Part shown: positions 21,993 through 32,300 of the stretch, in pieces | Numbering within the stretch: the stretch's first letter is position 1 | How the letters are laid out: every line of letters begins with the position of its first letter | From: Pelobacter seleniigenes DSM 18267 | Lineage (GTDB): Bacteria > Desulfobacterota > Desulfuromonadia > Desulfuromonadales > Geopsychrobacteraceae | Assembly (NCBI RefSeq): GCF_000711225.1 | Contig: NZ_JOMG01000002.1 | Location: forward strand, 1,500,501-1,564,500 | Length of the DNA: 64,000 bases | Direction of reading: 5' to 3' | Notes under the pieces: generated by a model | What the model was told of the DNA's origin: nothing | The model's database searches: none | The model's input: only the letters and a program-made list of their open reading frames with translations | Program-made: the position numbers and the translations under genes

Positions 21993-22531
21993 GTGACAGT
22001 GCGATAGCCATAAGATACGCCAAAGCGTTGCTCAACATTGCTGAGGAACAAAAGCTGATTGAGCGGTTTTCAGATGAGGTCGGCCAGCTTGCGGAGCTTT
22101 TGAAAAAGGAAGACCTGCTGAGACTGTTATTGGATAGCCCGACTTTTCCATTGGAGAAAAAGCTGGCTATCATGCGTGATATCGGCGACAAGTTGCAATT
22201 GTCGGCGGGGTTGCAGAATTTTCTCGATCTTCTTCTGCAAAAAGGACGAATAATTTATCTTGGTGACATCGCGAGAAATTATCGCCGTTTGGCAGATGAT
22301 CGCTCCGGAGTGTTAAGGGCAACAATAAAAACCGCCCACGAATTACCAGAGCCGAAAGCTGAGGCTATCAAAACCGGACTTGAACAGCAGATCGGGAAGA
22401 AAATTATTCTCAGTATTGAAAGAGACGAAGCCCTTATTGGCGGCATTCTAGCTGAAATGGGCGGAAAAATATTTGATGGCAGCGTGAAAACCCAGCTGAA
22501 ACGGATTGCAGATACCTTAGCAAAGGGGTGA
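21989..22531 (+). CDS. atpH: F-type ATP synthase subunit delta
   Basis: The 180-residue OSCP/delta subunit links the peripheral stalk to the top of F1. It has the N-terminal helical bundle (AIRYAKALLNIAEEQ) and the C-terminal signature IGGILAEMGGKIFDGSVKTQ. The start appears to be TTG at 21989, overlapping the atpF stop (TTGA) with GGGAGAG about six bases upstream; there is no ATG nearby. Coupled translation with atpF is likely. Confidence 0.93.
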   Translation: MSDSAIAIRYAKALLNIAEEQKLIERFSDEVGQLAELLKKEDLLRLLLDSPTFPLEKKLAIMRDIGDKLQLSAGLQNFLDLLLQKGRIIYLGDIARNYRRLADDRSGVLRATIKTAHELPEPKAEAIKTGLEQQIGKKIILSIERDEALIGGILAEMGGKIFDGSVKTQLKRIADTLAKG

Positions 22532-22534
22532 TGA

Positions 22535-24049
<1,515 letters not shown>

Positions 24050-24069
24050 TTGCCTAAAAGGTTGAACAG

Positions 24070-24939
24070 ATGCCCAGTCTGAAAGACATCAAAAAAAGGA
24101 TCAGCTCGGTTAAAAATACCCAGCAGATCACCAAAGCGATGAAAATGGTGGCAGCGGCTAAATTGCGGCGTGCCCAGGAGGCTGCCGTTGCGGCTCGCCC
24201 CTATGCGGAGAAAATGCACACGGTGCTTTCCCATCTGGCCATGCGCGAAGAGGCCGAAGCTCATCCGCTTTTAAACCAGCGTGGTACAAGGCGCGCCCTG
24301 GTGGTCTTGATGACTGCTGATCGCGGCTTGTGTGGAGGTTTTAACGCCAACGTTTCCAAAGAAGCGGAGCGCTACATTCGTCGCAACGAAGAGGGCTACG
24401 ACGCTATCGACCTGATGATTATCGGTCGGAAAGGGCGCGATTTTCTCAAAAGCCGGCTCGGCGATAAAATCGTCAAGGTCTATGAGAATATCACCACGGA
24501 TGCAACCTATAAAACGGCTCAGCTTATTGGCGAAGAGGTCATCAGCAAATATACCGATGAAACCTATGACGCTGTCTTCCTGCTCTACAATGCTTTTCAG
24601 AGCGCCATTGTACAAAATGTTACCTTTGAGCAGGTTTTGCCGATTAAGCCGGATGATTCTATGGATATTAATGAATCAGCGGTCGATTATCTCTATGAGC
24701 CAAACCGGGCGGTCGTGCTTGGTGAAATCCTCCCGAAAATGGTTGAGGTGCAATTATTCCGCGGACTTTTGGAATCGAATGCGTCCGAGCAGGGAGCCCG
24801 GATGTCGGCCATGGACAGTGCCAGCAGGAATGCCGCTGAAATGATTGGTAAGCTGACTCTGCAGTATAACCGTGCCCGGCAGGCCGCGATTACCACAGAA
24901 TTGATGGAGATTATTTCCGGCGCCGAATCGATTAAATAA
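24070..24939 (+). CDS. atpG: F-type ATP synthase subunit gamma
   Basis: The 289-residue gamma subunit is the rotating central shaft. It has the conserved N-terminal helix ([20 protein letters not shown] pattern beginning at residue 9), the DRGLCGGFN motif and the C-terminal helix ending [10 protein letters not shown]. The start ATG 24070 is 20 bp after atpA, and a 62-bp gap precedes atpD. Confidence 0.97.
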   Translation: MPSLKDIKKRISSVKNTQQITKAMKMVAAAKLRRAQEAAVAARPYAEKMHTVLSHLAMREEAEAHPLLNQRGTRRALVVLMTADRGLCGGFNANVSKEAERYIRRNEEGYDAIDLMIIGRKGRDFLKSRLGDKIVKVYENITTDATYKTAQLIGEEVISKYTDETYDAVFLLYNAFQSAIVQNVTFEQVLPIKPDDSMDINESAVDYLYEPNRAVVLGEILPKMVEVQLFRGLLESNASEQGARMSAMDSASRNAAEMIGKLTLQYNRARQAAITTELMEIISGAESIK

Positions 24940-24980
24940 CAAAGAGATTTTACTTTTTACATAGGCTTATTCCGTTGTGA

Positions 24981-26411
<1,431 letters not shown>

Positions 26412-26449
26412 AAGTCCGATCGGCTTAACTCGCATAAAGGAACGTTCTG

Positions 26450-26860
26450 ATGGCAGAAAAATTAACTCTGGAAATGGTTACCCCTTACAAAAAGGTCCTG
26501 TCGGAAGAGGTCGATGAATTGACCGCCCCTGGTTTCATGGGCGAACTCGGCATTCTTCCCGGGCATACGCCCCTGCTGACAACATTGAAGGTTGGCGAAC
26601 TTTCCTATCGCAAGGGGCAGGAACTGTTCCATGTTGCTGTAAACTGGGGTTATCTGGAAGTCGAAGAAGACAAGGTCACGGTTTTGGTCGATACCGCGGA
26701 AAAAGCTGATGAAATCGATCTGAACCGGGCCAAAGCCGCCCTGGGGCGGGCAGAAAGCGCATTGAAAACCCTCTCCGAGGATGATAAGCAGCACGCCGTC
26801 ATGGAAGCGGCTTTGCAGCGGGCTCTGATTCGGATTCAGGTTGCCAGCAGGAACCAATAG
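26450..26860 (+). CDS. atpC: F-type ATP synthase subunit epsilon
   Basis: The 136-residue epsilon subunit has the N-terminal beta sandwich (GFMGELGILPGHTPLLT) and the two-helix C-terminal domain (NRAKAALGRAESAL) that can inhibit ATP hydrolysis. It closes the operon; a strong hairpin follows 25 bp after its stop. Confidence 0.95.
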   Translation: MAEKLTLEMVTPYKKVLSEEVDELTAPGFMGELGILPGHTPLLTTLKVGELSYRKGQELFHVAVNWGYLEVEEDKVTVLVDTAEKADEIDLNRAKAALGRAESALKTLSEDDKQHAVMEAALQRALIRIQVASRNQ

Positions 26861-26885
26861 AAAGCGGCAATAAAAGCGAAAACCA

Positions 26886-26919
26886 GACAAAGGACACTTC
26901 ATTTGAAGTGTCCTTTGTC
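26886..26919 (+). terminator. Hairpin terminator after the ATP synthase operon
   Basis: GACAAAGGACACTTCA and its exact reverse complement TGAAGTGTCCTTTGTC are separated by only TT, giving a perfect 16-bp arm pair (the innermost pairs would open to form the loop). There is no long T run after it, so termination may be partial, or the hairpin may protect the transcript's 3' end. Confidence 0.7.
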
Positions 26920-27028
26920 ATTGATCCGCAGGAAGAACCCGGGAAACAGAGGTTGACATTTGCTCTCGGAGTTTTTACCTTGAGGAAAATAGGCACAACT
27001 TACATCGTACTATCGGGAAGGTGAGCCT

Positions 27029-27265
27029 GTGACCCAAACCGAAGAAACCTTCTTGTTCAACCGTCCGACCAACGCGCTGAACGCTTTATCTGGAATGCCT
27101 TCCGGTCCTTATTCTCCTTTTCTTTCCCCCCGGATTAAATTCCCTGACCGCATTTTTTACCAGCAAATGAAGGACAACGGTCCGCGGTCGGCTTACCGAG
27201 CAGCGTGGACCCTTCGTAATCAGGAAAAAAGAGCAGCGAAAGATTATTCTTATTTGAAATGGTGA
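27029..27265 (+). CDS. Small protein of unknown function upstream of the response regulator
   Basis: A 78-residue frame starts with GTG 27029 behind GGGAAGGTGAG and ends four bases before the response-regulator gene, so the two are probably translated from one message. The product is Pro/Arg-rich in its middle (SGPYSPFLSPRIKFPDRIFY) and basic at its end (RNQEKRAAKDYSYLKW). It has no membrane helix, signal or Cys cluster, and matches no family I recognise. The ribosome site and tight spacing support a real gene. Confidence 0.55.
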   Translation: MTQTEETFLFNRPTNALNALSGMPSGPYSPFLSPRIKFPDRIFYQQMKDNGPRSAYRAAWTLRNQEKRAAKDYSYLKW

Positions 27266-27269
27266 TGAA

Positions 27270-28679
27270 ATGGCCGAGATTCTGATTGTCGATGATGACG
27301 AGATGATGTGTTCAACGTTGTCTGCGCTGGTAACGCGCAAAGGCCACGCTGCGCTTTCGGCCATGACCTTGAAACAGGCCCTGGCAATGACAGAGCAAGG
27401 GCAATTTGATGTAGTTTTTCTCGATGTCCAGATGCCTGACGGAAATGGTTTGGATGCTTTGCCGGCCATTGAGATGAGCCCTTCCAAACCTGAAGTTATC
27501 ATCATGACTGGCTACGGAGATCCCAACGGCGCGGAACTGGCCATAAAAAGCGGGGCATGGGACTACATTGAAAAAGGTTTTTCCATCAAAGAGATTACCC
27601 TTTCCCTGGAAAGGGCACTGCAGTACCGCAAAGAAAAACTAGAGGTTGTCCGTCATCGCAAACCGGTATCGTTGAAACGGGACGGAATCATTGGCAGCAG
27701 TCCGGCCCTGTTGAGTTGTCTCGACCAGGTGGCGCAAGCCGCCGCCAGTGACGCCAATGTGTTCATCACCGGAGAGACCGGGACCGGCAAGGAGCTGATT
27801 GCCCGCGCGGTTCATGACAACAGTCAACGCAGGCAGGAAAATTTTGTTGTGGTCGACTGTACCTCTCTACCGGAAACCCTGGTCGAAAGTCTGCTGTTTG
27901 GACATGAAAAGGGGGCCTTTACCGGTGCCGACAGGGCACAGGACGGCTTGGTTCTACAGGCCCATAAAGGGACCTTGTTTCTCGATGAGGTCGGCGAGCT
28001 GCCTCCAGTATTACAAAAAGCCTTTCTTCGCGTGCTGCAGGAACGGCGCTTCCGCCCCCTCGGGCAGAGTAAGGAAAAAACCAGCGATTTTCGTCTCATT
28101 GCCGCAACCAACCGGGATCTTGACGCCATGGTTGAGGCCGGTCGTTTTCGTAGTGATCTGCTGTTTCGGTTGCGCTCTTTTGTTATCGAGTTGCCGCCGT
28201 TGCGGGAGCGGATGGAAGATATCCACATTCTTACCAGGCATTATGTGGATAAGTTTTGTGCCCGCTATGGCATGCCCTCCAAGGGGTTTGCACCGGAATT
28301 TCTCGAAATGCTGAGTCTTTACCCATGGCCGGGGAATGTCCGCGAACTGGTCAACACCCTGGAACGGGCCTTGGCCGCCGCCCATTTTGATCAGACACTT
28401 TATTCCAAACATTTGCCCAGCCACATTCGGGTCCATGTCCGCCGCGCGGAAATGGAAAATTCATCAACCGAGAAAAATGACCTGAACCTGAATGTTAGCG
28501 ACATACCAAAATTGCAGGATTTCCGAGAAGCTATCTATCAACAGGCCGAGAATGAATATCTGTTGAAATTGATGGCAACCAGCGCCGACGATATCCCCGC
28601 GGCCTGCCGGATTTCCGGACTCTCCCAATCACGGCTGTATGCGCTGCTGAAAAAACACGGTATTGCCAGGAAGAATTGA
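27270..28679 (+). CDS. Sigma-54-dependent response regulator (NtrC family), BccR-like
   Basis: The 469-residue protein has a receiver domain (acidic cluster D8-D10, phospho-acceptor D52 in FLDVQMPDG), an AAA+ domain with GETGTGKELIARAVH, an intact GAFTGA loop (GHEKGAFTGADRAQ), Walker B LFLDEVGELPP, both arginine-finger positions (GRFRSDLLFRL) and PWPGNVREL, and a C-terminal Fis-type helix-turn-helix (AACRISGLSQSRLYALL). It should activate sigma-54 promoters when phosphorylated. No histidine kinase lies nearby. In Geobacter sulfurreducens, as I recall, the regulator BccR controls cbcBA; this gene has the matching position and type. Likely targets are the promoters at 28861 and 30159. Confidence 0.9.
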   Translation: MAEILIVDDDEMMCSTLSALVTRKGHAALSAMTLKQALAMTEQGQFDVVFLDVQMPDGNGLDALPAIEMSPSKPEVIIMTGYGDPNGAELAIKSGAWDYIEKGFSIKEITLSLERALQYRKEKLEVVRHRKPVSLKRDGIIGSSPALLSCLDQVAQAAASDANVFITGETGTGKELIARAVHDNSQRRQENFVVVDCTSLPETLVESLLFGHEKGAFTGADRAQDGLVLQAHKGTLFLDEVGELPPVLQKAFLRVLQERRFRPLGQSKEKTSDFRLIAATNRDLDAMVEAGRFRSDLLFRLRSFVIELPPLRERMEDIHILTRHYVDKFCARYGMPSKGFAPEFLEMLSLYPWPGNVRELVNTLERALAAAHFDQTLYSKHLPSHIRVHVRRAEMENSSTEKNDLNLNVSDIPKLQDFREAIYQQAENEYLLKLMATSADDIPAACRISGLSQSRLYALLKKHGIARKN

Positions 28680-28774
28680 GCGGACCACGCCAGCTGTTAT
28701 TGCCGAAATCGCAAAAAAGAAATCAGCATAAAGTCATTTGCTCGCATAAATTAAATTCTGAACGGTGCGTGATA

Positions 28775-28788
28775 CAGGAAAATTTCTA
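28775..28788. promoter_or_regulatory. Candidate activator site upstream of the 28861 promoter
   Basis: CAGGAAAATTTCTA resembles CAGGAAAATTCCTG (30030-30043) found in the larger site cluster before the cytochrome locus; 12 of 14 bases agree. It lies about 75 bp upstream of a sigma-54 promoter, a normal distance for an enhancer site. Binding by the NtrC-type regulator encoded just upstream is inferred. Confidence 0.45.
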
Positions 28789-28860
28789 TCGGTTCAGACT
28801 GCCAAGACATTGCCCCCTTAGGTAAATAACCCTACAAACATTCTGAAGTAGACAAAAAAT

Positions 28861-28876
28861 TGGCATGACAGATGCT
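28861..28876 (+). promoter_or_regulatory. Sigma-54 promoter before the AAA+ gene
   Basis: TGGCATGACAGATGCT has the invariant GG and GC dinucleotides with exactly ten bases between. The -24 half is good (TGGCA), the -12 half weaker (ATGC instead of TTGC). The downstream gene starts 65 bp later. An A-rich tract immediately precedes it, as at the 30159 promoter. Confidence 0.6.
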
Positions 28877-28940
28877 TTGCAAGTCTCTATGTCTGTTTGA
28901 CCTTCGACTCGAATGAGACTTCTCAAGAAAGGCAAGGACA

Positions 28941-29879
28941 ATGAGGAAGAGCAACAAAGGGCATAACGCAGGAGTAACTGCGCTGCTGCAACAATTGGGG
29001 GAAGGGCGGGATTGTCTTGAAAAGGCCATGGCCTTGCTGGAGAATCTGAGCCTGAAAAGCGAGATTCCGGGAATCAGCGCTGAAGATATTGAATATACCC
29101 TGGACGGCTCGGTCCTGATCCTCAGAAGAACGAACACAGCGCAACAGCAGCGGCCGGCCGGCGCGCCACGAATCATCGCGGAAAATGGCAAAACCCGGTT
29201 GGCTCTTGGAATCGCTGAAAAAATGGCTCAGGGGGATGAAAATGTCATCATCCAAGGGGAAACCGGAACCGGGAAAGACCTGTTTGCGCGCTATATCCAT
29301 CTGGTCGGAAGCAGATCTGTGGAACCGTTTGTCTGGTGTCCCTGCGGCACCGGCTTTGGAATACGGCAGTTGGAGGATACCTTTCAACAGGTGGGTCATG
29401 GCACGTTGTTGCTGGACGATGTGAATGATCTCGAGAGTTCGGGGCAAGGGGAATTGTTAAAAATATTGACCGCGAGCTCAGGCCGAAGAGAGTTCCGAAT
29501 CATTTCCACCACCAGCTGTGAGCTGGACGCCCTGGCCTCAAAAGGGCAGTTTTCAGACGCTCTGTTGGATCTGTTACGGGGGTGTTTCGTTGAATTACCT
29601 GCGCTCCGTGACCGGAAGGAGGATATCATTCCATTGGCGCGCCATCATTTGCCATTGCTTTGCCAGAAAAACAAACTTCCCGCAAAACAGATGTCACCGG
29701 AATATCTGCAGCTATGTGAACTATATCCATGGCCCGGCAATGTCAGGGAACTGATTAATGTTCTGGAACAATCACTTTACACCGCGGGGGACAAGAAGAC
29801 CCTTTTCGGAAGAGATCTACCGACCCATGTCCGTATTCAGACGGCCAAGGGCGCGGCTCAAAGAAAAAAAGGTTTGTAG
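28941..29879 (+). CDS. Degenerate sigma-54-activator-like AAA+ protein lacking GAFTGA and DNA-binding domain
   Basis: The 312-residue protein is related to the central domain of the neighbouring regulator: Walker A GETGTGKDLFARYIH, Walker B GTLLLDDVNDL and the PWPGNVREL segment are intact. However, the stretch between Walker A and B is shortened and has no GAFTGA loop, so it should not engage sigma-54. The two catalytic arginines of FRxDLxxRL are replaced (GQFSDALLDLL). The protein stops just before where the Fis helix-turn-helix would begin, and a unique segment of about 80 residues replaces the receiver. It may bind ATP and modulate the full-length activator by mixed oligomers; that is inference. 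ATG 28941 follows AAGG. Confidence 0.8.
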   Translation: MRKSNKGHNAGVTALLQQLGEGRDCLEKAMALLENLSLKSEIPGISAEDIEYTLDGSVLILRRTNTAQQQRPAGAPRIIAENGKTRLALGIAEKMAQGDENVIIQGETGTGKDLFARYIHLVGSRSVEPFVWCPCGTGFGIRQLEDTFQQVGHGTLLLDDVNDLESSGQGELLKILTASSGRREFRIISTTSCELDALASKGQFSDALLDLLRGCFVELPALRDRKEDIIPLARHHLPLLCQKNKLPAKQMSPEYLQLCELYPWPGNVRELINVLEQSLYTAGDKKTLFGRDLPTHVRIQTAKGAAQRKKGL

Positions 29880-30018
29880 CCGCCCGCTTAACGGTTGCCA
29901 GGCCGTTTCCCATCAGTACCATCTGCCCGAACAGATTGCAGTCAACCCGTTCGGCCTGGAGAGCAAGGTTGTCCTCAGGCCGTTCATTTCCTTGAAGATG
30001 AGAAAAAGTCCTGATCGA
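29880..30018. other. Gene-free stretch before the activator sites
   Basis: No supported reading frame is found between the AAA+ gene and the activator sites. The short frames overlapping here on both strands have no ribosome site and no family resemblance. Together with the two following entries this accounts for the 339-bp gap. Confidence 0.5.
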
Positions 30019-30077
30019 TTCCTGCGCAACAGGAAAATTCCTGCGCGATAGGAATTTTAGGACCTTGCTCGTAGGAA
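30019..30077. promoter_or_regulatory. Tandem activator-binding sites before the cytochrome locus
   Basis: Three dyads follow one another: TTCCTGCGCAACAGGAA (30019-30035), TTCCTGCGCGATAGGAA (30038-30054) and the weaker GACCTTGCTCGTAGGAA (30061-30077). The half-sites TTCCT and AGGAA recur with spacing near two helical turns. They lie 80-140 bp upstream of the sigma-54 promoter at 30159, the classic placement of enhancer sites for an NtrC-type activator. Confidence 0.7.
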
Positions 30078-30158
30078 AACACCAGCGTTTATTTGTCCAT
30101 CCCTTATAACCTACCAGAAATACTGAAGTAAAAAAATAAACAGAAGAAGGTTCTGTTT

Positions 30159-30174
30159 TGGTATGCAGGTTGCT
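30159..30174 (+). promoter_or_regulatory. Sigma-54 promoter of the cytochrome operon
   Basis: TGGTATGCAGGTTGCT carries GG and GC ten bases apart with a perfect TTGCT at -12. Transcription should begin near 30185, giving a leader of about 35 bases before the first small membrane-protein gene (30219). The following genes up to 33569 run in one direction with short gaps and are probably in this operon. Confidence 0.75.
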
Positions 30175-30218
30175 GTTTAGTAAAGGCGTCGGCAACAGTT
30201 CCTTAACAGGAGAAACTT

Positions 30219-30455
30219 ATGAAACGAAAAAAATTCTACAGGTTGGCCGCTGTCGGTGTCGCAATCATTGTTGCGGGTTTGTTCATGTTCTGTGATCTGG
30301 GGCTCGGATTCTCGCCGATCATGAAATTCTTTGTGGTCTTTTTCGGCTTGATCATCGGTCTTCAATGTATCCCCGCGGTTTTGATGTTTATCGGCATGCT
30401 GAAAGGTATTGCGCCGCAGACCAGAACCAAGGTGATCGACCATAGCGGGCGCTAG
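30219..30455 (+). CDS. Small two-helix membrane protein, first of a paralogous pair
   Basis: The 78-residue protein has a basic start (MKRKKFYR), a first transmembrane helix (about 9-27) and a second (about 33-60), with a short basic tail. Its second helix, GLIIGLQCIPAVLMFIGMLKGI, shares the pattern GLIIxLQxxPxxxxxxGxxKGI with the product of 30929-31177, so the two are paralogues. AGGAG precedes the ATG. It is the first gene after the sigma-54 promoter. The function is unknown; as part of a cytochrome operon it may be an accessory or regulatory subunit of the membrane complex. Confidence 0.75.
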   Translation: MKRKKFYRLAAVGVAIIVAGLFMFCDLGLGFSPIMKFFVVFFGLIIGLQCIPAVLMFIGMLKGIAPQTRTKVIDHSGR

Positions 30456-30473
30456 AAAAGAACGGAGTCACAT

Positions 30474-30863
30474 ATGAGAGCGCGAAAAGTGTTGATAGCG
30501 GATCGTGATGAAAAGGCGAGAACGAAATTGGCCGAATTCTTTGAGAATTCGAATTATGACGTGGAAACAACCGGCTCCGCAGCCTATGCGATTGCCAAGA
30601 TTGTTCAGAAGCAGGAGCCGATCGTTATCCTTGGGGATGCATTTGAAGAAAAAATTGCCTCCGTGGATGTCATCGCCCTGATGCGGAAGTGCAATAAAAA
30701 CCTGAAGATCATTCTGATTTCGGATGACAGCTCGCTAGAAACGCTCCGTCGCATTCGTAAAGATGGCATCTTTTACCACGCTTTGAAGCCACATGATTCT
30801 GAAGATAATGAAGAGCTGCGTTCCGTCGTCGAATGCGCGGTGGAGGGTTTTCAGCCTGTTTAG
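30474..30863 (+). CDS. Stand-alone receiver-like protein
   Basis: The 129-residue protein has a CheY-like outline: VLIADRDEKAR supplies the acidic residues after strand 1, IVILGDAFEEK lies at strand 3, IILISDD gives the Ser/Thr position, and HALKPHD gives the conserved Lys-Pro. The likely phospho-acceptor Asp is shifted by one residue relative to the usual LLD pattern, so phosphorylation is uncertain. There is no output domain. It sits between the two paralogous membrane proteins with gaps of 18 and 65 bp. CGGAG lies upstream of the ATG. Confidence 0.75.
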   Translation: MRARKVLIADRDEKARTKLAEFFENSNYDVETTGSAAYAIAKIVQKQEPIVILGDAFEEKIASVDVIALMRKCNKNLKIILISDDSSLETLRRIRKDGIFYHALKPHDSEDNEELRSVVECAVEGFQPV

Positions 30864-30928
30864 CAGGGAAAAATAACCATTCGGCCTGCTGGCCGAGCAG
30901 TGATCGATTGCATGAAAGGGGTACCGCA

Positions 30929-31177
30929 ATGAAAAGAAAATATCAACAATGCCTCACCACGATTCTTGTTCTGGTTGCCGCAATGCCGGCTATCGCTGCG
31001 GAAACTGCCGCACGTCAGGATGACAGTATGACCCTGGTCTATCTGTTCCTGGCGACCTGTGGGTTAATCATTGTGCTGCAACTACTGCCGGTGTTCACCC
31101 TGGTCTATGGGCTGATCAAGGGAATCTTCGGCAAGCGTCAGGAGCAGCAAAAACCGCTCCCGGTCAAAAACAGGTAA
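30929..31177 (+). CDS. Small membrane protein with signal segment, second of a paralogous pair
   Basis: The 82-residue protein starts at ATG 30929 behind AAAGGGG; the longer frame from 30833 overlaps the previous gene and is not used. It has an N-terminal hydrophobic signal-like segment (LTTILVLVAAMPAIAAETAA, possible cleavage after AIA) and one helix, GLIIVLQLLPVFTLVYGLIKGI, matching the second helix of the 30219 product. The tail is basic and Gln-rich. It precedes the seven-heme cytochrome gene by 62 bp. Confidence 0.75.
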   Translation: MKRKYQQCLTTILVLVAAMPAIAAETAARQDDSMTLVYLFLATCGLIIVLQLLPVFTLVYGLIKGIFGKRQEQQKPLPVKNR

Positions 31178-31239
31178 GGTTCGCCGGAAGGGCAGGGAAA
31201 TTTACGTATCGGCCGCTTGGAAGAGCCAAGGAAAGAGGA

Positions 31240-32298
31240 ATGATCATGAAACCATTGAGCAGGATAAAAATAAAAACATGGCCCCTGCTGTTGCTCCTGT
31301 TTTTCATTCCCGCACCAGTGCCCGCCATGGAGGTGGATGACTGTCTGGGGTGCCACGGTGATGTGGAAATGGTCGGTGCAGACTTGCTGATCAATTTGGA
31401 GAAATACGATCATACAGCCCATGCCCAGATGGGTTGCCTGACTTGTCACGAATCGGTCACCGATGCGCACCCGGATGATGGCGTGGCAGTCACCAAAGCG
31501 GCATGTCTCGATTGTCACGAAGAGGTCGGAGCGCAATACCTGGCCACAAAACACGCTGAATATGCTGCCTGCAAGGATTGTCACAATCCCCATGAGGCGC
31601 AGGGGCTGGCAGCGGTTTCAGCGCCGCAGATGAATCAGCAGTGCGGCACCTGCCATAGCGCGGAGAGTGTGGTGCAGGCCCATCAGGAGTGGTTGCCCCA
31701 GGCTGATCTGCATATCAGTGCATTGCCCTGCATTACCTGTCATACCTCGTCAAAAGGGTACAAAATTGTCCTGAATATCACCCAGAAACAACAACAACGG
31801 GTCTTCGGGGACTATGTGTTTCCCAGCTATGCTGACCTTTCGACTGTGGCTGGTGGAAAGAGCATTCGCTCTTTGATCGATATCAATAATGACAATCTGA
31901 TCTCTTTAGCAGAGCTGAGGACTTTTAACCGGAATCCGAAATACCAGGACCTCAGGCTGGAAGGGACCCTGGTGCCAAGCATGCTGTCCCACGACCTGAG
32001 TACCCTCGAAAGCCGCTATGACTGCACATTCTGTCATGCGTCCGGGCCGAAGAGTCTGCAGACGAGTTTTGTCGCACTGCCACTGCCCGGCGGCAATTAC
32101 GAACAGATTGCGGTGGAGAAGGGCCCAGTCCTGGAAGCCCTGTATGGCACTCCGGACTTTTATATGAGCGGCAGCACCCGCAATGCTTCTCTCAATATTA
32201 TGGGACTGCTGATTATTTGCGCCGGACTGGTCATGCCGATCGGGCATGGAACGCTACGGTTTTTAACCAGAAAAAACCGGCAACATAAAGGGGAATAG
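31240..32298 (+). CDS. cbcA: Seven-heme c-type cytochrome, CbcA-like, with EF-hand loop
   Basis: The 352-residue protein has a signal peptide (cleavage after PVPA, about residue 29) and seven CxxCH heme sites: CLGCH 35, CLTCH 66, CLDCH 89, CKDCH 111, CGTCH 135, CITCH 164 and CTFCH 262. A C-terminal transmembrane helix (about 319-337) anchors it to the inner membrane with the hemes in the periplasm. Between hemes six and seven is a canonical EF-hand loop, DINNDNLISLAEL (214-226). It abuts a b-type cytochrome gene. In Geobacter, CbcA (seven hemes) with CbcB passes electrons from menaquinol to the periplasm during low-potential metal respiration; that role is inferred here from heme count, partner and regulator. 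Confidence 0.85.
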   Translation: MIMKPLSRIKIKTWPLLLLLFFIPAPVPAMEVDDCLGCHGDVEMVGADLLINLEKYDHTAHAQMGCLTCHESVTDAHPDDGVAVTKAACLDCHEEVGAQYLATKHAEYAACKDCHNPHEAQGLAAVSAPQMNQQCGTCHSAESVVQAHQEWLPQADLHISALPCITCHTSSKGYKIVLNITQKQQQRVFGDYVFPSYADLSTVAGGKSIRSLIDINNDNLISLAELRTFNRNPKYQDLRLEGTLVPSMLSHDLSTLESRYDCTFCHASGPKSLQTSFVALPLPGGNYEQIAVEKGPVLEALYGTPDFYMSGSTRNASLNIMGLLIICAGLVMPIGHGTLRFLTRKNRQHKGE

Positions 32299-32300
32299 TC

